Assembly (NCBI GenBank): GCA_016302725.1
Contig: JAEDNB010000045.1
Location: 1-12,956, forward strand
DNA: 12,956 nucleotides
Direction of reading: 5' to 3'
From: Lentisphaeria bacterium
Lineage (GTDB): Bacteria; Verrucomicrobiota; Lentisphaeria; Oligosphaerales; Oligosphaeraceae
Shown: in pieces, positions 7,328-12,956 of the stretch
Layout: each line of letters begins with the position of its first letter
Numbering within the stretch: the stretch's first letter is position 1
The notes under the pieces: model-generated
What the model saw: only the letters and a program-made list of their open reading frames with translations
Told to the model about the DNA's origin: nothing
Database searches by the model: none
Translations under genes and position numbers: made by a program

Positions 7328-9010
7328 TTATTGGAAGCGGAGTTCGAACTTCTGGGGCATCCGGAGGATGGAGTCCTTTCCCTGGCTGGAGGGGTCGGCG
7401 CCGGGCAGATAATTCAGGTTGTAGTGGAGGCCCCGGGACTCCCGGCGGGCGGAGGCGGCGTCGATGATCATCTCGGCCACGCTGGCCAGGTTGCGCAGCT
7501 CCACCAGGTCCGGGGTCAGCAGGAAATTCCAGTAGTACTTTTCGATTTCCTTCCGGATCATGCGGATGCGGTTCTTGGCCCGTTCCAGGCGTTTGTTGCT
7601 GCGCACGATACCCACGTAGTCCCACATCAGGCGGCGGATTTCATCCCAGTTGTGGGTGATGACAATCTGCTCGTCGGAGTCCACCGCATTGCCGGACTCC
7701 CAGTCGGGAATCATCTCTGGGGTGATTTCGCAGGGGGCTGGCTCCGGCTGGGAGAAAGCGTGGCGCACGGCGAAATTGGCCACCACCACCGCCTCCAGGA
7801 GGGAGTTGGAGGCCAGTCGGTTGGCGCCATGCAGCCCGGTGCATCCGCACTCCCCGATGGCATAGAGGTTCTTCACGGAGGTGACCCCGTTCACGTCGGT
7901 GCGCACGCCGCCGCAGCAGTAGTGGGCGGCGGGCACCACGGGAATCAAGTCCTTGGCCATGTTGATGCCGAATTTCAGGCACCGGGCGAAGATGTTGGGG
8001 AAGCGGGCCCGCAGGAACTCCTCGGACTTGTGGCGGATGTCCAGCCAGGCGCACTCCTGCCCGGTGCGCTTCAGTTCATTGTCGATGGCCCTGGCCACGA
8101 TGTCCCGGGGCGCCAGGGACCCCAGTTTGTGGTAGTTTTCCATGAAGGTGACGTATTCGCCGCCCTTCCGGATCTTCAGGATGGCGCCCTCCCCGCGCAC
8201 CGCCTCGGAGATGAGGAAGGACTTGGCGTGGGGGTGGAAGAGGATGGTGGGGTGGAACTGGTAGAACTCCATGTTGGAGATTTCGGCCCCCGCCCGGTAG
8301 GCCATGGCCACGCCGTCCCCGCAGGCCACGTCGGGATTGCAGGTGCACAGGTAGACCTTCCCGGCGCCGCCGGTGGCCAGGAAGGTGCGCCGGGCCACCA
8401 CGGTGTGGATTTCCCGGGTGGCGGTGTCCATCACATAGGCCCCCAGGCATTCGTTGTCCCCCTGCCAGTCGATATGGCGGGTGGAAATCAAATCCACCGC
8501 CAGATGGTTTTCCAGGAGGGTCACATTGGGGTTTTCCCGGCAGCGGGCCAGGAGCACGTCGGAGACCTCTTCGCCGGTGATGTCCCCCGCATGGAGGATG
8601 CGCCGGGCGGAATGCCCCCCCTCCCTGCCCAGGTGGAATTCATTGCCCTGGGCGGGGGGTACGTCCGGGGTCACCTCCTTCTGCAGGGTGAAGTGGCATC
8701 CCAGTTCCTGGAGGTTTCGCACCCGTTCCGGCCCCGCCTTCACGATGGCCCGGACCACATCGGGCTTGCACAGCCCCGCCCCCGCCACCAGGGTGTCCTG
8801 GACATGGGCCTCGAAGGCGGCCTCGTCCCCGGACATGACGCAGGCGATGCCGCCCTGGGCGTACCGGGTGTTGCAATCCTCCGCCCGCGCCTTGGTGACC
8901 ACCAGCACCTTTCCATGCCTTGCGGCCTCCAGGGCTGCGGTCAGGCCGGCCAGGCCCGAGCCGATGACAAGGGAATCGGCGAAAATGCGCTTCTGGGAAT
9001 CTGTGGACAT
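7328..9010 (-). CDS. nadB: L-aspartate oxidase (NadB), 560 aa
   Basis: FAD enzyme that oxidises L-aspartate to iminoaspartate, the first step of de novo NAD synthesis; NadA then condenses this with dihydroxyacetone phosphate to give quinolinate. Family members can use fumarate or O2 as electron acceptor, so the enzyme works in anaerobes too. The Rossmann motif GSGLAG occupies 17-22. REGGHSARRILHAGDITG (129-146) includes E130, equivalent to the substrate-binding Glu that separates NadB from fumarate reductase and succinate dehydrogenase flavoproteins. Active-site candidates are H253 in QFHPT, R302 in PRDIVARAID, H363 in AAHYCCGG and R398 in GANRLASNSLLEA. The helical C-terminal domain (about 440-530) is present and length is normal (about 530-560 aa). 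It is the first gene of the minus-strand run; nadA and nadC are absent from the window. The start at 9010 is chosen because MSTDSQKRIFADSLVIGSG matches the usual short N-terminus; no Shine-Dalgarno precedes it. Confidence 0.95.
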   Translation of the reverse strand: MSTDSQKRIFADSLVIGSGLAGLTAALEAARHGKVLVVTKARAEDCNTRYAQGGIACVMSGDEAAFEAHVQDTLVAGAGLCKPDVVRAIVKAGPERVRNLQELGCHFTLQKEVTPDVPPAQGNEFHLGREGGHSARRILHAGDITGEEVSDVLLARCRENPNVTLLENHLAVDLISTRHIDWQGDNECLGAYVMDTATREIHTVVARRTFLATGGAGKVYLCTCNPDVACGDGVAMAYRAGAEISNMEFYQFHPTILFHPHAKSFLISEAVRGEGAILKIRKGGEYVTFMENYHKLGSLAPRDIVARAIDNELKRTGQECAWLDIRHKSEEFLRARFPNIFARCLKFGINMAKDLIPVVPAAHYCCGGVRTDVNGVTSVKNLYAIGECGCTGLHGANRLASNSLLEAVVVANFAVRHAFSQPEPAPCEITPEMIPDWESGNAVDSDEQIVITHNWDEIRRLMWDYVGIVRSNKRLERAKNRIRMIRKEIEKYYWNFLLTPDLVELRNLASVAEMIIDAASARRESRGLHYNLNYLPGADPSSQGKDSILRMPQKFELRFQ

Positions 9011-9245
9011 TGCTGGGAGCTGCGGGACAGCGGAAAGGGGATAGGAAAAAGAGAGGCATCGCGGCCGTCCGCGTCCTTGCGGCGGCGCCAGTCCCGAGAA
9101 AGGCGATTAATGTAAACCCCATTCCTGCGGTGCGAGGCTCCCGCCTCCTGAAATGTCACGGAGGGGCCTTTCCGCACCCCTGCCGCCCAGCCGGGCATGC
9201 CCCCGTCCCCCACGGGGCGGGCACACCCCTGTCCGCCCTTCCCCC
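9011..9245. other. Divergent nadB/trmO spacer with inverted repeats and one AT-rich island
   Basis: These 235 bp must hold the promoters of both divergent units, yet no convincing -35/-10 pair is seen for either. The only AT-rich island is at 9105-9116; read on the minus strand it contains TACATT (9114-9109), a possible -10 for the nadB run with a leader of about 90 nt. Dyads present are GAGGC-tccc-GCCTC (9134-9147), the palindrome GGGCATGCCC (9193-9202) and CCCCGT-ccccc-ACGGGG (9201-9217), the last ending 28 bp before the trmO ATG. No riboswitch is recognised upstream of nadB. Confidence 0.35.
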
Positions 9246-10049
9246 ATGCAGCCCCTGCCGCCCCTCTCCCTGACCCCCATCGGCCTCTTCCACTGCCAGG
9301 CCCGGTATCCCTACGACGTTCCCCGCCAGGGGACCCTGGCGGGGGGGAACCTGGGCTGGCTGGAACTGGCCCCAGGCCACAACTTCGAGGCCGCCCTGGA
9401 GGGGCTGGAGGGCTTTTCCCGGGTCTGGCTCCTCTTCCTCTTCCACCAGAACGGGGGGCGATGGCGCCCCAAGGTCCAGCCCCCCAGGCATACCCGCCAA
9501 AAGGTGGGGCTCTTCGCCACCCGCTCCCCCTACCGCCCCAACCCCATCGGCCTCTCCTGCCTGGAACTCCTGGAAATCCGGGGGCGCACCCTGCTCCTCC
9601 GGGGGCACGACCTTCTGGACGGCACCCCCGTCCTGGACATCAAGCCCTACCTGCCCTACGCCGACGCCTTCCCCCAGGCCCTGGCGGGCTGGACCACCCG
9701 CCAGGAACTGCCCGAATACCCCGTCCGCCTGGCCCCCGCCCTGGAGGAGAAGCTCCGCTGGCTTGAGGGGCATGGCCTGGCATGCCTCCGGGACTTCCTC
9801 CGGGAACAGCTGGGGGAGGCCCCCGACGACCCGAAACGACACCGCCTGGCCCCCGGCCCGGGAGGGGCGGCCGCCCTGGCCTACCGCACCTGGCGAATCC
9901 CCTTCCTCCTTCAGGAAGGAGGGGTCCTCGCCCTGGACATCCACTCCGCCTACCGCCCCGAGGAGCTCCTCCCCCAGGCCCCCGACCCCTACCAGGACAA
10001 GGCGCTCCACCGGCTCTTCCAGGAGGCCTTCCCCACGCCCGCAGGCTAG
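9246..10049 (+). CDS. trmO: tRNA (N6-threonylcarbamoyladenosine(37)-N6)-methyltransferase TrmO, 267 aa
   Basis: SAM-dependent enzyme of the TsaA/YaeB family. It methylates t6A37 to m6t6A in threonine tRNAs reading ACY codons, a modest fine-tuning of decoding. The single-domain beta-barrel signatures are clear: YDVPRQ (23-28), LFLFHQN (63-69), VQPPR (77-81), the hallmark GLFATRSPYRPNPIGLS (88-104) and DLLDGTPVLDIKPYLPYAD (122-140). The TrmO C-terminal region with YRTWRIPF (213-220) is also present, so this is the full two-part form and not a bare TsaA domain. Length matches E. coli TrmO (about 235 aa) plus a slightly longer tail. The frame is open from an ATG at 9153, but ATG 9246 is chosen because the family N-terminus (TPIGLFH) follows closely and the upstream 31 residues are Pro/Arg-rich noise. 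No Shine-Dalgarno; the leader is C-rich. It is divergent from nadB and upstream of rpsT, with no functional tie to either beyond translation. Confidence 0.92.
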   Translation: MQPLPPLSLTPIGLFHCQARYPYDVPRQGTLAGGNLGWLELAPGHNFEAALEGLEGFSRVWLLFLFHQNGGRWRPKVQPPRHTRQKVGLFATRSPYRPNPIGLSCLELLEIRGRTLLLRGHDLLDGTPVLDIKPYLPYADAFPQALAGWTTRQELPEYPVRLAPALEEKLRWLEGHGLACLRDFLREQLGEAPDDPKRHRLAPGPGGAAALAYRTWRIPFLLQEGGVLALDIHSAYRPEELLPQAPDPYQDKALHRLFQEAFPTPAG

Positions 10050-10116
10050 CCCGCCAACCCCGTCAAACCGGGAAATCCCCCGACACCTCCAGACTCCCGC
10101 CCCTTATGGCCGTGCC

Positions 10117-10140
10117 CCCGATGGAGATTTGAAAATCGGG
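10117..10140. promoter_or_regulatory. Dyad straddling the rpsT -35 element
   Basis: CCCGAT (10117-10122) and ATCGGG (10135-10140) form a 6-bp inverted repeat that encloses the TTGAAA hexamer. It could be a protein-binding site at the promoter, or a stem-loop at the end of the trmO transcript (no T-tract follows). Symmetry and position are seen; function is inferred. Confidence 0.3.
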
Positions 10141-10158
10141 AATCCTGTGGCATATTAT
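10129..10158 (+). promoter_or_regulatory. Sigma-70-type promoter of rpsT
   Basis: TTGAAA (10129-10134, 5 of 6 to consensus) and TATTAT (10153-10158, 5 of 6) are separated by 18 bp. They stand out sharply from the surrounding GC-rich sequence. The predicted start is near 10165, giving a leader of about 138 nt before the rpsT ATG. This is the best promoter in the window, as expected for a ribosomal protein gene. Confidence 0.72.
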
Positions 10159-10161
10159 CCG

Positions 10162-10229
10162 GTCTTGCCAATCGCCCTGTCCGGGCAGGCTTGCGGCCGC
10201 CTTCCACCCGCCCCCGGCCGCGGCAAGGC
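10162..10229 (+). promoter_or_regulatory. Predicted three-way-junction RNA in the rpsT 5' leader
   Basis: Three helices close on each other. P1 pairs 10162-10169 (GTCTTGCC) with 10222-10229 (GGCAAGGC), 8 bp with one G-U. P2 is GCCC 10174-10177 with GGGC 10183-10186 over a 5-nt loop; an alternative is CCTG 10176-10179 with CAGG 10186-10189. P3 pairs 10193-10199 (GCGGCCG) with 10215-10221 (CGGCCGC), 7 bp, abutting P1 so the two could stack coaxially. The structure begins at the predicted transcript 5' end and is followed by about 70 nt of A-rich, apparently unstructured leader. S20 represses its own synthesis in E. coli, so an S20-binding leader is a reasonable hypothesis. The fold was found by hand and has no covariation support yet. 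Confidence 0.45.
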
Positions 10230-10287
10230 AACGGATTTCCCAATATTTCCATTAAGAATAAACGCATACCCACATTGAACCCAGCAT

Positions 10288-10293
10288 AGGAAA
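10288..10293 (+). promoter_or_regulatory. Shine-Dalgarno of rpsT
   Basis: AGGAAA ends 9 nt before the ATG at 10303, in an A-rich unstructured stretch. This is unusual here, since most genes in the window lack such a motif. Confidence 0.65.
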
Positions 10294-10302
10294 AAGTCTC
10301 AC

Positions 10303-10581
10303 ATGGCGAATTCCAAACCCCATCGTCTGCCCTCCGCCGCCAAGCACATGCGCGCCGACGCCCGGAAGCACACCTACAACCGTGCCCGCAAGGTGAAGGT
10401 CCGCGAATCCGAGAAGACCCTCAACGCCGCCATCGCCGCCGGCGACAAGACCGCCGCCATCACCCAGCTCAGCGACTGCTACAGCCAGTTGGACAAGGCC
10501 GCCAAGACCGGCGTGATCCACAAGAACAAGGCAGACCGCAAGAAGGCCCGCCTGGCCGCCCGCGTGGCCAAGATGGCCTAG
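10303..10581 (+). CDS. rpsT: Small ribosomal subunit protein bS20, 92 aa
   Basis: bS20 is a primary-binding protein of the 30S subunit that contacts 16S rRNA at the 5' domain and helix 44. The sequence starts MANSKPHRLPSAAKHMRAD and is rich in Lys, Arg and Ala. It shows the expected three-helix pattern and the family signatures: basic N-terminal tail; NRARKVKVRESEKTLNAAI in the helix 1-2 region; LDKAAKTGVIHKNKADRKKA near residues 63-82. Length is typical (about 85-90 aa). The start is fixed by a Shine-Dalgarno and by the family N-terminus. The gene stands alone, with its own promoter (10129-10158), structured leader and intrinsic terminator (10772-10823), as rpsT does in many bacteria. Codon use is strongly biased to C-ending codons, as expected for high expression. 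Confidence 0.97.
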   Translation: MANSKPHRLPSAAKHMRADARKHTYNRARKVKVRESEKTLNAAIAAGDKTAAITQLSDCYSQLDKAAKTGVIHKNKADRKKARLAARVAKMA

Positions 10582-10771
10582 GACGCCTGCTCCGGGCACG
10601 CCGCCGCCAGAAGCCGCCGCCAGCCAAGCCCCCCCCCGGGAATGCCCAGGCATCCCCCCGGGAATGGGACGCCAGGAGGGCGGCACGCCCAACGCAGCCG
10701 GCTGCCGCCCGGAATCCGAAAAATAGGGTCTCTTTGCGCCACCGGGACTCCCAAACCAGGGAGGGCAAAAG
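10582..10771 (+). other. Long rpsT 3' region with direct repeats and a hairpin, no gene
   Basis: Together with 10824-10919 this is the only gene-free gap above 300 bp (338 bp between rpsT and the acyl-CoA synthetase). A 13-bp direct repeat CCCCCCGGGAATG occurs at 10632-10644 and 10654-10666 (22-bp period), with a shorter relative CCCGGAAT at 10708-10715. The palindrome ATGCC-CA-GGCAT (10642-10653) overlaps both copies. GGGCGGCA (10678-10685) pairs with TGCCGCCC (10703-10710) over a 17-nt loop. A C9 run sits at 10629-10637. I see no coding frame with family resemblance. Because the terminator lies beyond it, this stretch should be transcribed as rpsT 3' UTR. Confidence 0.5.
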
Positions 10772-10823
10772 GGGTGCCAAGACCGCGGGGGAATCCTCCT
10801 CCCGGCTTTGGCGCCCTTTTTTT
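10772..10823 (+). terminator. Rho-independent terminator of rpsT
   Basis: GGGTGCCAAGACC (10772-10784) pairs with GGCTTTGGCGCCC (10804-10816): 13 positions, two G-U pairs and one A-C mismatch. The loop is 19 nt and can zip a little further. Seven T residues (10817-10823) follow immediately. Four A residues precede the 5' arm, so the element could also stop transcription from the other strand. It ends 96 bp before the acyl-CoA synthetase start, isolating that gene from rpsT. Confidence 0.8.
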
Positions 10824-10870
10824 GTGCGCCCCCAGAACTGGCCAAGGCCGGGAAAAAGTCCCGCCGATGG

Positions 10871-10899
10871 TGGACAGGGCGACCTTCATCGGCTACATT
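10871..10899 (+). promoter_or_regulatory. Candidate promoter of the acyl-CoA synthetase gene
   Basis: TGGACA (10871-10876, 5 of 6) and TACATT (10894-10899, 4 of 6) are separated by 17 bp. They sit just after the rpsT terminator, where a new promoter is required. The predicted start is near 10906, leaving a leader of only about 14 nt without a Shine-Dalgarno. Confidence 0.45.
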
Positions 10900-10919
10900 C
10901 TCCCTATTTCATCCCACCT

Positions 10920-12776
10920 ATGGAACAGCACTGCAAACACCTCTTTGAAAAGTTCGGGGAAGTCTGCCGCCAGCACGCGGACCGGGTAGTCCTGAAGGTC
11001 TCCGACGGCAAGGAACTGTATCCCGTCACCTTCCGCAAACTCCACGCGGACGTGGACGCCTGGGCCAGGTATATGCAGGAAAAGGGCATCCAGGCCGGCG
11101 ACAGGGTGGCCGCCATCGCCGCCAAGTGCGACAACCATTTCCGCTTCTTCTACGCCTGCTGGAAACTGGGCGCCATCGCCGTCCCCGTCTGCGAAACCCT
11201 GGGCAATGACGAAATGTCCTTCGTACTGAAGGACTGCTCCCCCAAACTGGTGCTGTCCTCCGAGACCTACCTGAAGAAGGCCCGGGAGACGGCGGGGGAG
11301 ATTCCCGTGGAGGCCTGGGAGAAGCTGCCCCTGGCCACGGAGGAGGAGGCCGCCAGGGAGATTTCCGTGGAGAAGCCCCACTACCCCACGGCAGAGGAAG
11401 AGGGCAAGGCCATTGCGGTGCTCATCTACACTTCCGGCTCCACGGGCATGCCCAAGGGGGTCATGCTCAGCCAGTCCAACCTCTGGTGGAACGCCATGAA
11501 CGCCCTGGACTGCTTCCCCGTGGGCCCCTCGGACACCCTGGCCTCCCTCCTGCCCTACTGGCACTCCTACGCCCTCACCTGCGAAATCCTGGCGGTGCCC
11601 TGGGCGGGCGCCAGCTGCGTGCTGGCCCACGGGATGGCGGATTTCACCCGGAACCTGGCCAAGTTCCAGGCCACCGTCATGCTGGTGGTGCCCCGCATCC
11701 TGGACATGATGATGGCGGCCATGCGCAAGCAGATCGACGCCCTGCCCCCCCGGCGGAAGAAGCTGGTGGAGAACGCCATCTACAACGCCAGCCGGATTTT
11801 CACGGCGGGCAAGTCCTGGAACGGGGGCCTCTTCCGAATGCTCTACCACCACTGCTTCTACGACCCCCTCGTCTTCCGGAAATTCCGGAAGGCCCTGGGC
11901 GGCAAGCTCCGCTTCTTCGTGGCGGGCGGCGCCCCCCTGGACCTGGATGTGCAGAGCTTCTACAGCTTCCTGGGCATCCCCGTCCTCCAGGGCTATGGCC
12001 TCTCGGAGGCCTCCCCCGTGGTGGCCTCCAATGAAATCGGCGACTACCGCCTGGGCTCCTGCGGCAGAATCTGGAAGTGGGCCACCCCGGAGTTCGGCGG
12101 CGACTACACCTTCAAGGACGAGGACGGAAACCTGGGCAAGAACCTCAGGGGCCAGCTCCTGGTGAAGGGACGCTGCGTCATGCAGGGCTACTGGAACCAC
12201 GCCGACGCCTCCGCCAAGACCATGGAGAACGGATACCTCAACACCGGGGACGTGGCCCACATGGACAAGGACGGATACCTCTTCATCCACGGCCGGAACA
12301 GCTCCATGATTGTCACCTATGGCGGGGAGAAACTCCATCCCGAGGCCATCGAGGACGCCGTGAAGGCCTCCCCCCTGGTCAGCGAGGCCATGGTCATCGG
12401 CGAAAAGTGCAAGAGCGTCTACGTCTGCGTGAACGTCCCCGAGGAAGTGCGGAAGAAGAACTCCCCCGAGGAACTCCACCGGCTCCTGAAGGCGGATGTC
12501 CAGGCACGCACCGCCGACTTGACCAGCTACATGAAGCCCAAGGACGTGCTCATCCTCCCCGACTTCTCCGTGAACGACGGCACCATGACCGCCACCCTCA
12601 AGGTGCGCCGCCACAAGGTCAAGGCGCTCTACCGCAAGGAAATCGAGGAGTTCCTGGCCCGCAACGGGGAGGAGATTGCCGTGAAGAAGGACCTGGTGGT
12701 CCCCTCCAGCCGCATCGTGGAGTCCCTGGAGGACAAGAGCGATGTGGTCATCGGCGTGGACAACACGCTGAAATAG
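10920..12776 (+). CDS. Long-chain acyl-CoA synthetase (AMP-forming, ANL superfamily), 618 aa
   Basis: Activates fatty acids to acyl-CoA via an acyl-adenylate (ATP to AMP and PPi), feeding phospholipid synthesis or fatty-acid recycling; probably membrane-associated from the cytoplasm. ANL core motifs are in order: P-loop YTSGSTGMPKG (170-180), the LACS-type stretch RFFVAGGAPLD (331-341), YGLSE (359-363), TGD with ribose-binding D444, HGR with R459, and the C-terminal lysine K561 in TATLKVRR, the LACS form of motif A10. Length fits LACS enzymes (about 600 aa). The usual GRxKDxI hinge motif is altered to GRNSSMI (458-464), while the following GGEKLHPEAIEDA is retained. About 45 residues follow the A10 region. 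The frame is open from 10734, but the ATG at 10920 is used because the upstream 62 codons run through the rpsT terminator and homology begins after MEQHCKHLFEKF. Chain-length preference cannot be read from sequence. Confidence 0.92.
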   Translation: MEQHCKHLFEKFGEVCRQHADRVVLKVSDGKELYPVTFRKLHADVDAWARYMQEKGIQAGDRVAAIAAKCDNHFRFFYACWKLGAIAVPVCETLGNDEMSFVLKDCSPKLVLSSETYLKKARETAGEIPVEAWEKLPLATEEEAAREISVEKPHYPTAEEEGKAIAVLIYTSGSTGMPKGVMLSQSNLWWNAMNALDCFPVGPSDTLASLLPYWHSYALTCEILAVPWAGASCVLAHGMADFTRNLAKFQATVMLVVPRILDMMMAAMRKQIDALPPRRKKLVENAIYNASRIFTAGKSWNGGLFRMLYHHCFYDPLVFRKFRKALGGKLRFFVAGGAPLDLDVQSFYSFLGIPVLQGYGLSEASPVVASNEIGDYRLGSCGRIWKWATPEFGGDYTFKDEDGNLGKNLRGQLLVKGRCVMQGYWNHADASAKTMENGYLNTGDVAHMDKDGYLFIHGRNSSMIVTYGGEKLHPEAIEDAVKASPLVSEAMVIGEKCKSVYVCVNVPEEVRKKNSPEELHRLLKADVQARTADLTSYMKPKDVLILPDFSVNDGTMTATLKVRRHKVKALYRKEIEEFLARNGEEIAVKKDLVVPSSRIVESLEDKSDVVIGVDNTLK

Positions 12777-12792
12777 CCCCGCGCCGGACTAT

Positions 12793-12832
12793 CCCCTCTT
12801 CCCTCCTTTCCCGGAGAGGGAGGGCAGGGAGG
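12793..12832 (+). terminator. Stable stem-loop after the acyl-CoA synthetase gene (possible terminator)
   Basis: Positions 12793-12806 (pyrimidine arm) pair with 12819-12832 (GGAGGGCAGGGAGG): 14 positions with two mismatches and a 12-nt loop, starting 17 nt after the stop. A long C/T tract follows, but it lacks a T run, so this is a weak intrinsic terminator or a 3'-end stabiliser. It is the only candidate for ending the acyl-CoA synthetase transcript before the next gene. Confidence 0.45.
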
Positions 12833-12904
12833 CGGCCCACCGCCTTCCCTCCTTCCCCCTCCCTTGTCGTTTCCCGTTCCCTGTCCCTCAACCCACACAC
12901 ATTC

Positions 12905-12956
12905 ATGACCCGAGAGGAATTGCAGAGCAGAGTCTCCGCCGCCACCCAGCGCGTGG
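12905..12956 (+). CDS. Start of an unidentified protein gene, cut by the window end
   Basis: ATG at 12905 begins MTREELQSRVSAATQRV and stays open to the window edge (17 codons). The fragment is hydrophilic and probably helical, with the C/G-ending codons typical of this genome. It starts 128 bp after the acyl-CoA synthetase stop, beyond the hairpin. There is no Shine-Dalgarno; the leader is CA-rich. Too short to assign to a family. Confidence 0.5.
   Translation, partial: MTREELQSRVSAATQRV

Noticed and set aside
8640..9122. Minus-strand 160-codon frame starting in the nadB/trmO spacer
   Set aside because: Most of it lies within nadB in another frame and gives a low-complexity Gly/Arg/Pro sequence.
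9153..9245. N-terminal extension of TrmO from ATG 9153
   Set aside because: The 31 extra residues are Arg/Pro-rich, overlap two inverted repeats and have no counterpart in TrmO proteins.
9011..9245. A NAD-sensing riboswitch upstream of nadB
   Set aside because: I could find no fold or conserved core resembling known NAD+ riboswitches; only short dyads are present.
10632..10666. CRISPR-like or mobile-element origin for the CCCCCCGGGAATG repeats
   Set aside because: Only two full copies 22 bp apart with a 9-bp spacer, with no cas or transposase genes in the window.
10734..10919. N-terminal extension of the acyl-CoA synthetase from ATG 10734
   Set aside because: It would translate through the rpsT terminator, and the residues do not resemble the family.
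10893..12614. A 573-codon frame antisense to the acyl-CoA synthetase
   Set aside because: Same GC-driven shadow effect: low-complexity His/Gly/Val/Glu-rich translation, with a secure ANL gene on the other strand.

Overview
This is a GC-rich bacterial chromosome segment (roughly two thirds G+C by eye, with C or G at most third codon positions). It carries eight complete protein genes and the first codons of a ninth. There are no RNA genes, insertion sequences, phage genes or CRISPR arrays. The content is mostly housekeeping: NAD synthesis, glycogen debranching, tRNA modification, ribosomal protein S20, acyl-CoA synthesis and one efflux pump. The host cannot be named from the sequence. The base composition, the scarcity of Shine-Dalgarno motifs and the mix of genes would fit a PVC-group bacterium (Lentisphaerota/Verrucomicrobiota-like), but that is a low-confidence guess.

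Layout: a MATE-family exporter (85-1512, +) converges on a four-gene minus-strand run that is read from 9010 down to 1530. In transcription order the run is L-aspartate oxidase nadB, a zinc-ribbon/single-TM protein of unknown function, a 1437-residue two-active-site glycogen debranching enzyme, and a HAD-family phosphatase or mutase whose ATG overlaps the debranching enzyme's stop (ATGA). A 235-bp divergent spacer separates nadB from trmO (9246-10049, +), a tRNA m6t6A methyltransferase. Next comes rpsT (10303-10581, +) with the clearest regulatory architecture in the window: a good sigma-70-type promoter, a leader that can fold into a three-way junction starting at the predicted transcript 5' end, a Shine-Dalgarno, and a strong intrinsic terminator about 190 nt after the stop. 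A long-chain acyl-CoA synthetase (10920-12776, +) follows, then a pyrimidine-rich spacer with a stable hairpin, and the start of an unidentified gene (12905 to the window end).

How the genes work together: the debranching enzyme and the coupled HAD protein plausibly act together in glycogen or maltodextrin breakdown and sugar-phosphate handling. nadB at the head of the same run makes iminoaspartate for quinolinate and NAD; nadA and nadC are not in the window. No dedicated novel system such as defence, toxin-antitoxin or secondary metabolism is visible. The observations most worth a second look are the rpsT leader fold, the debranching enzyme architecture, the uncharacterised zinc-ribbon membrane protein, the long rpsT 3' region, and the near absence of Shine-Dalgarno sequences outside two genes.
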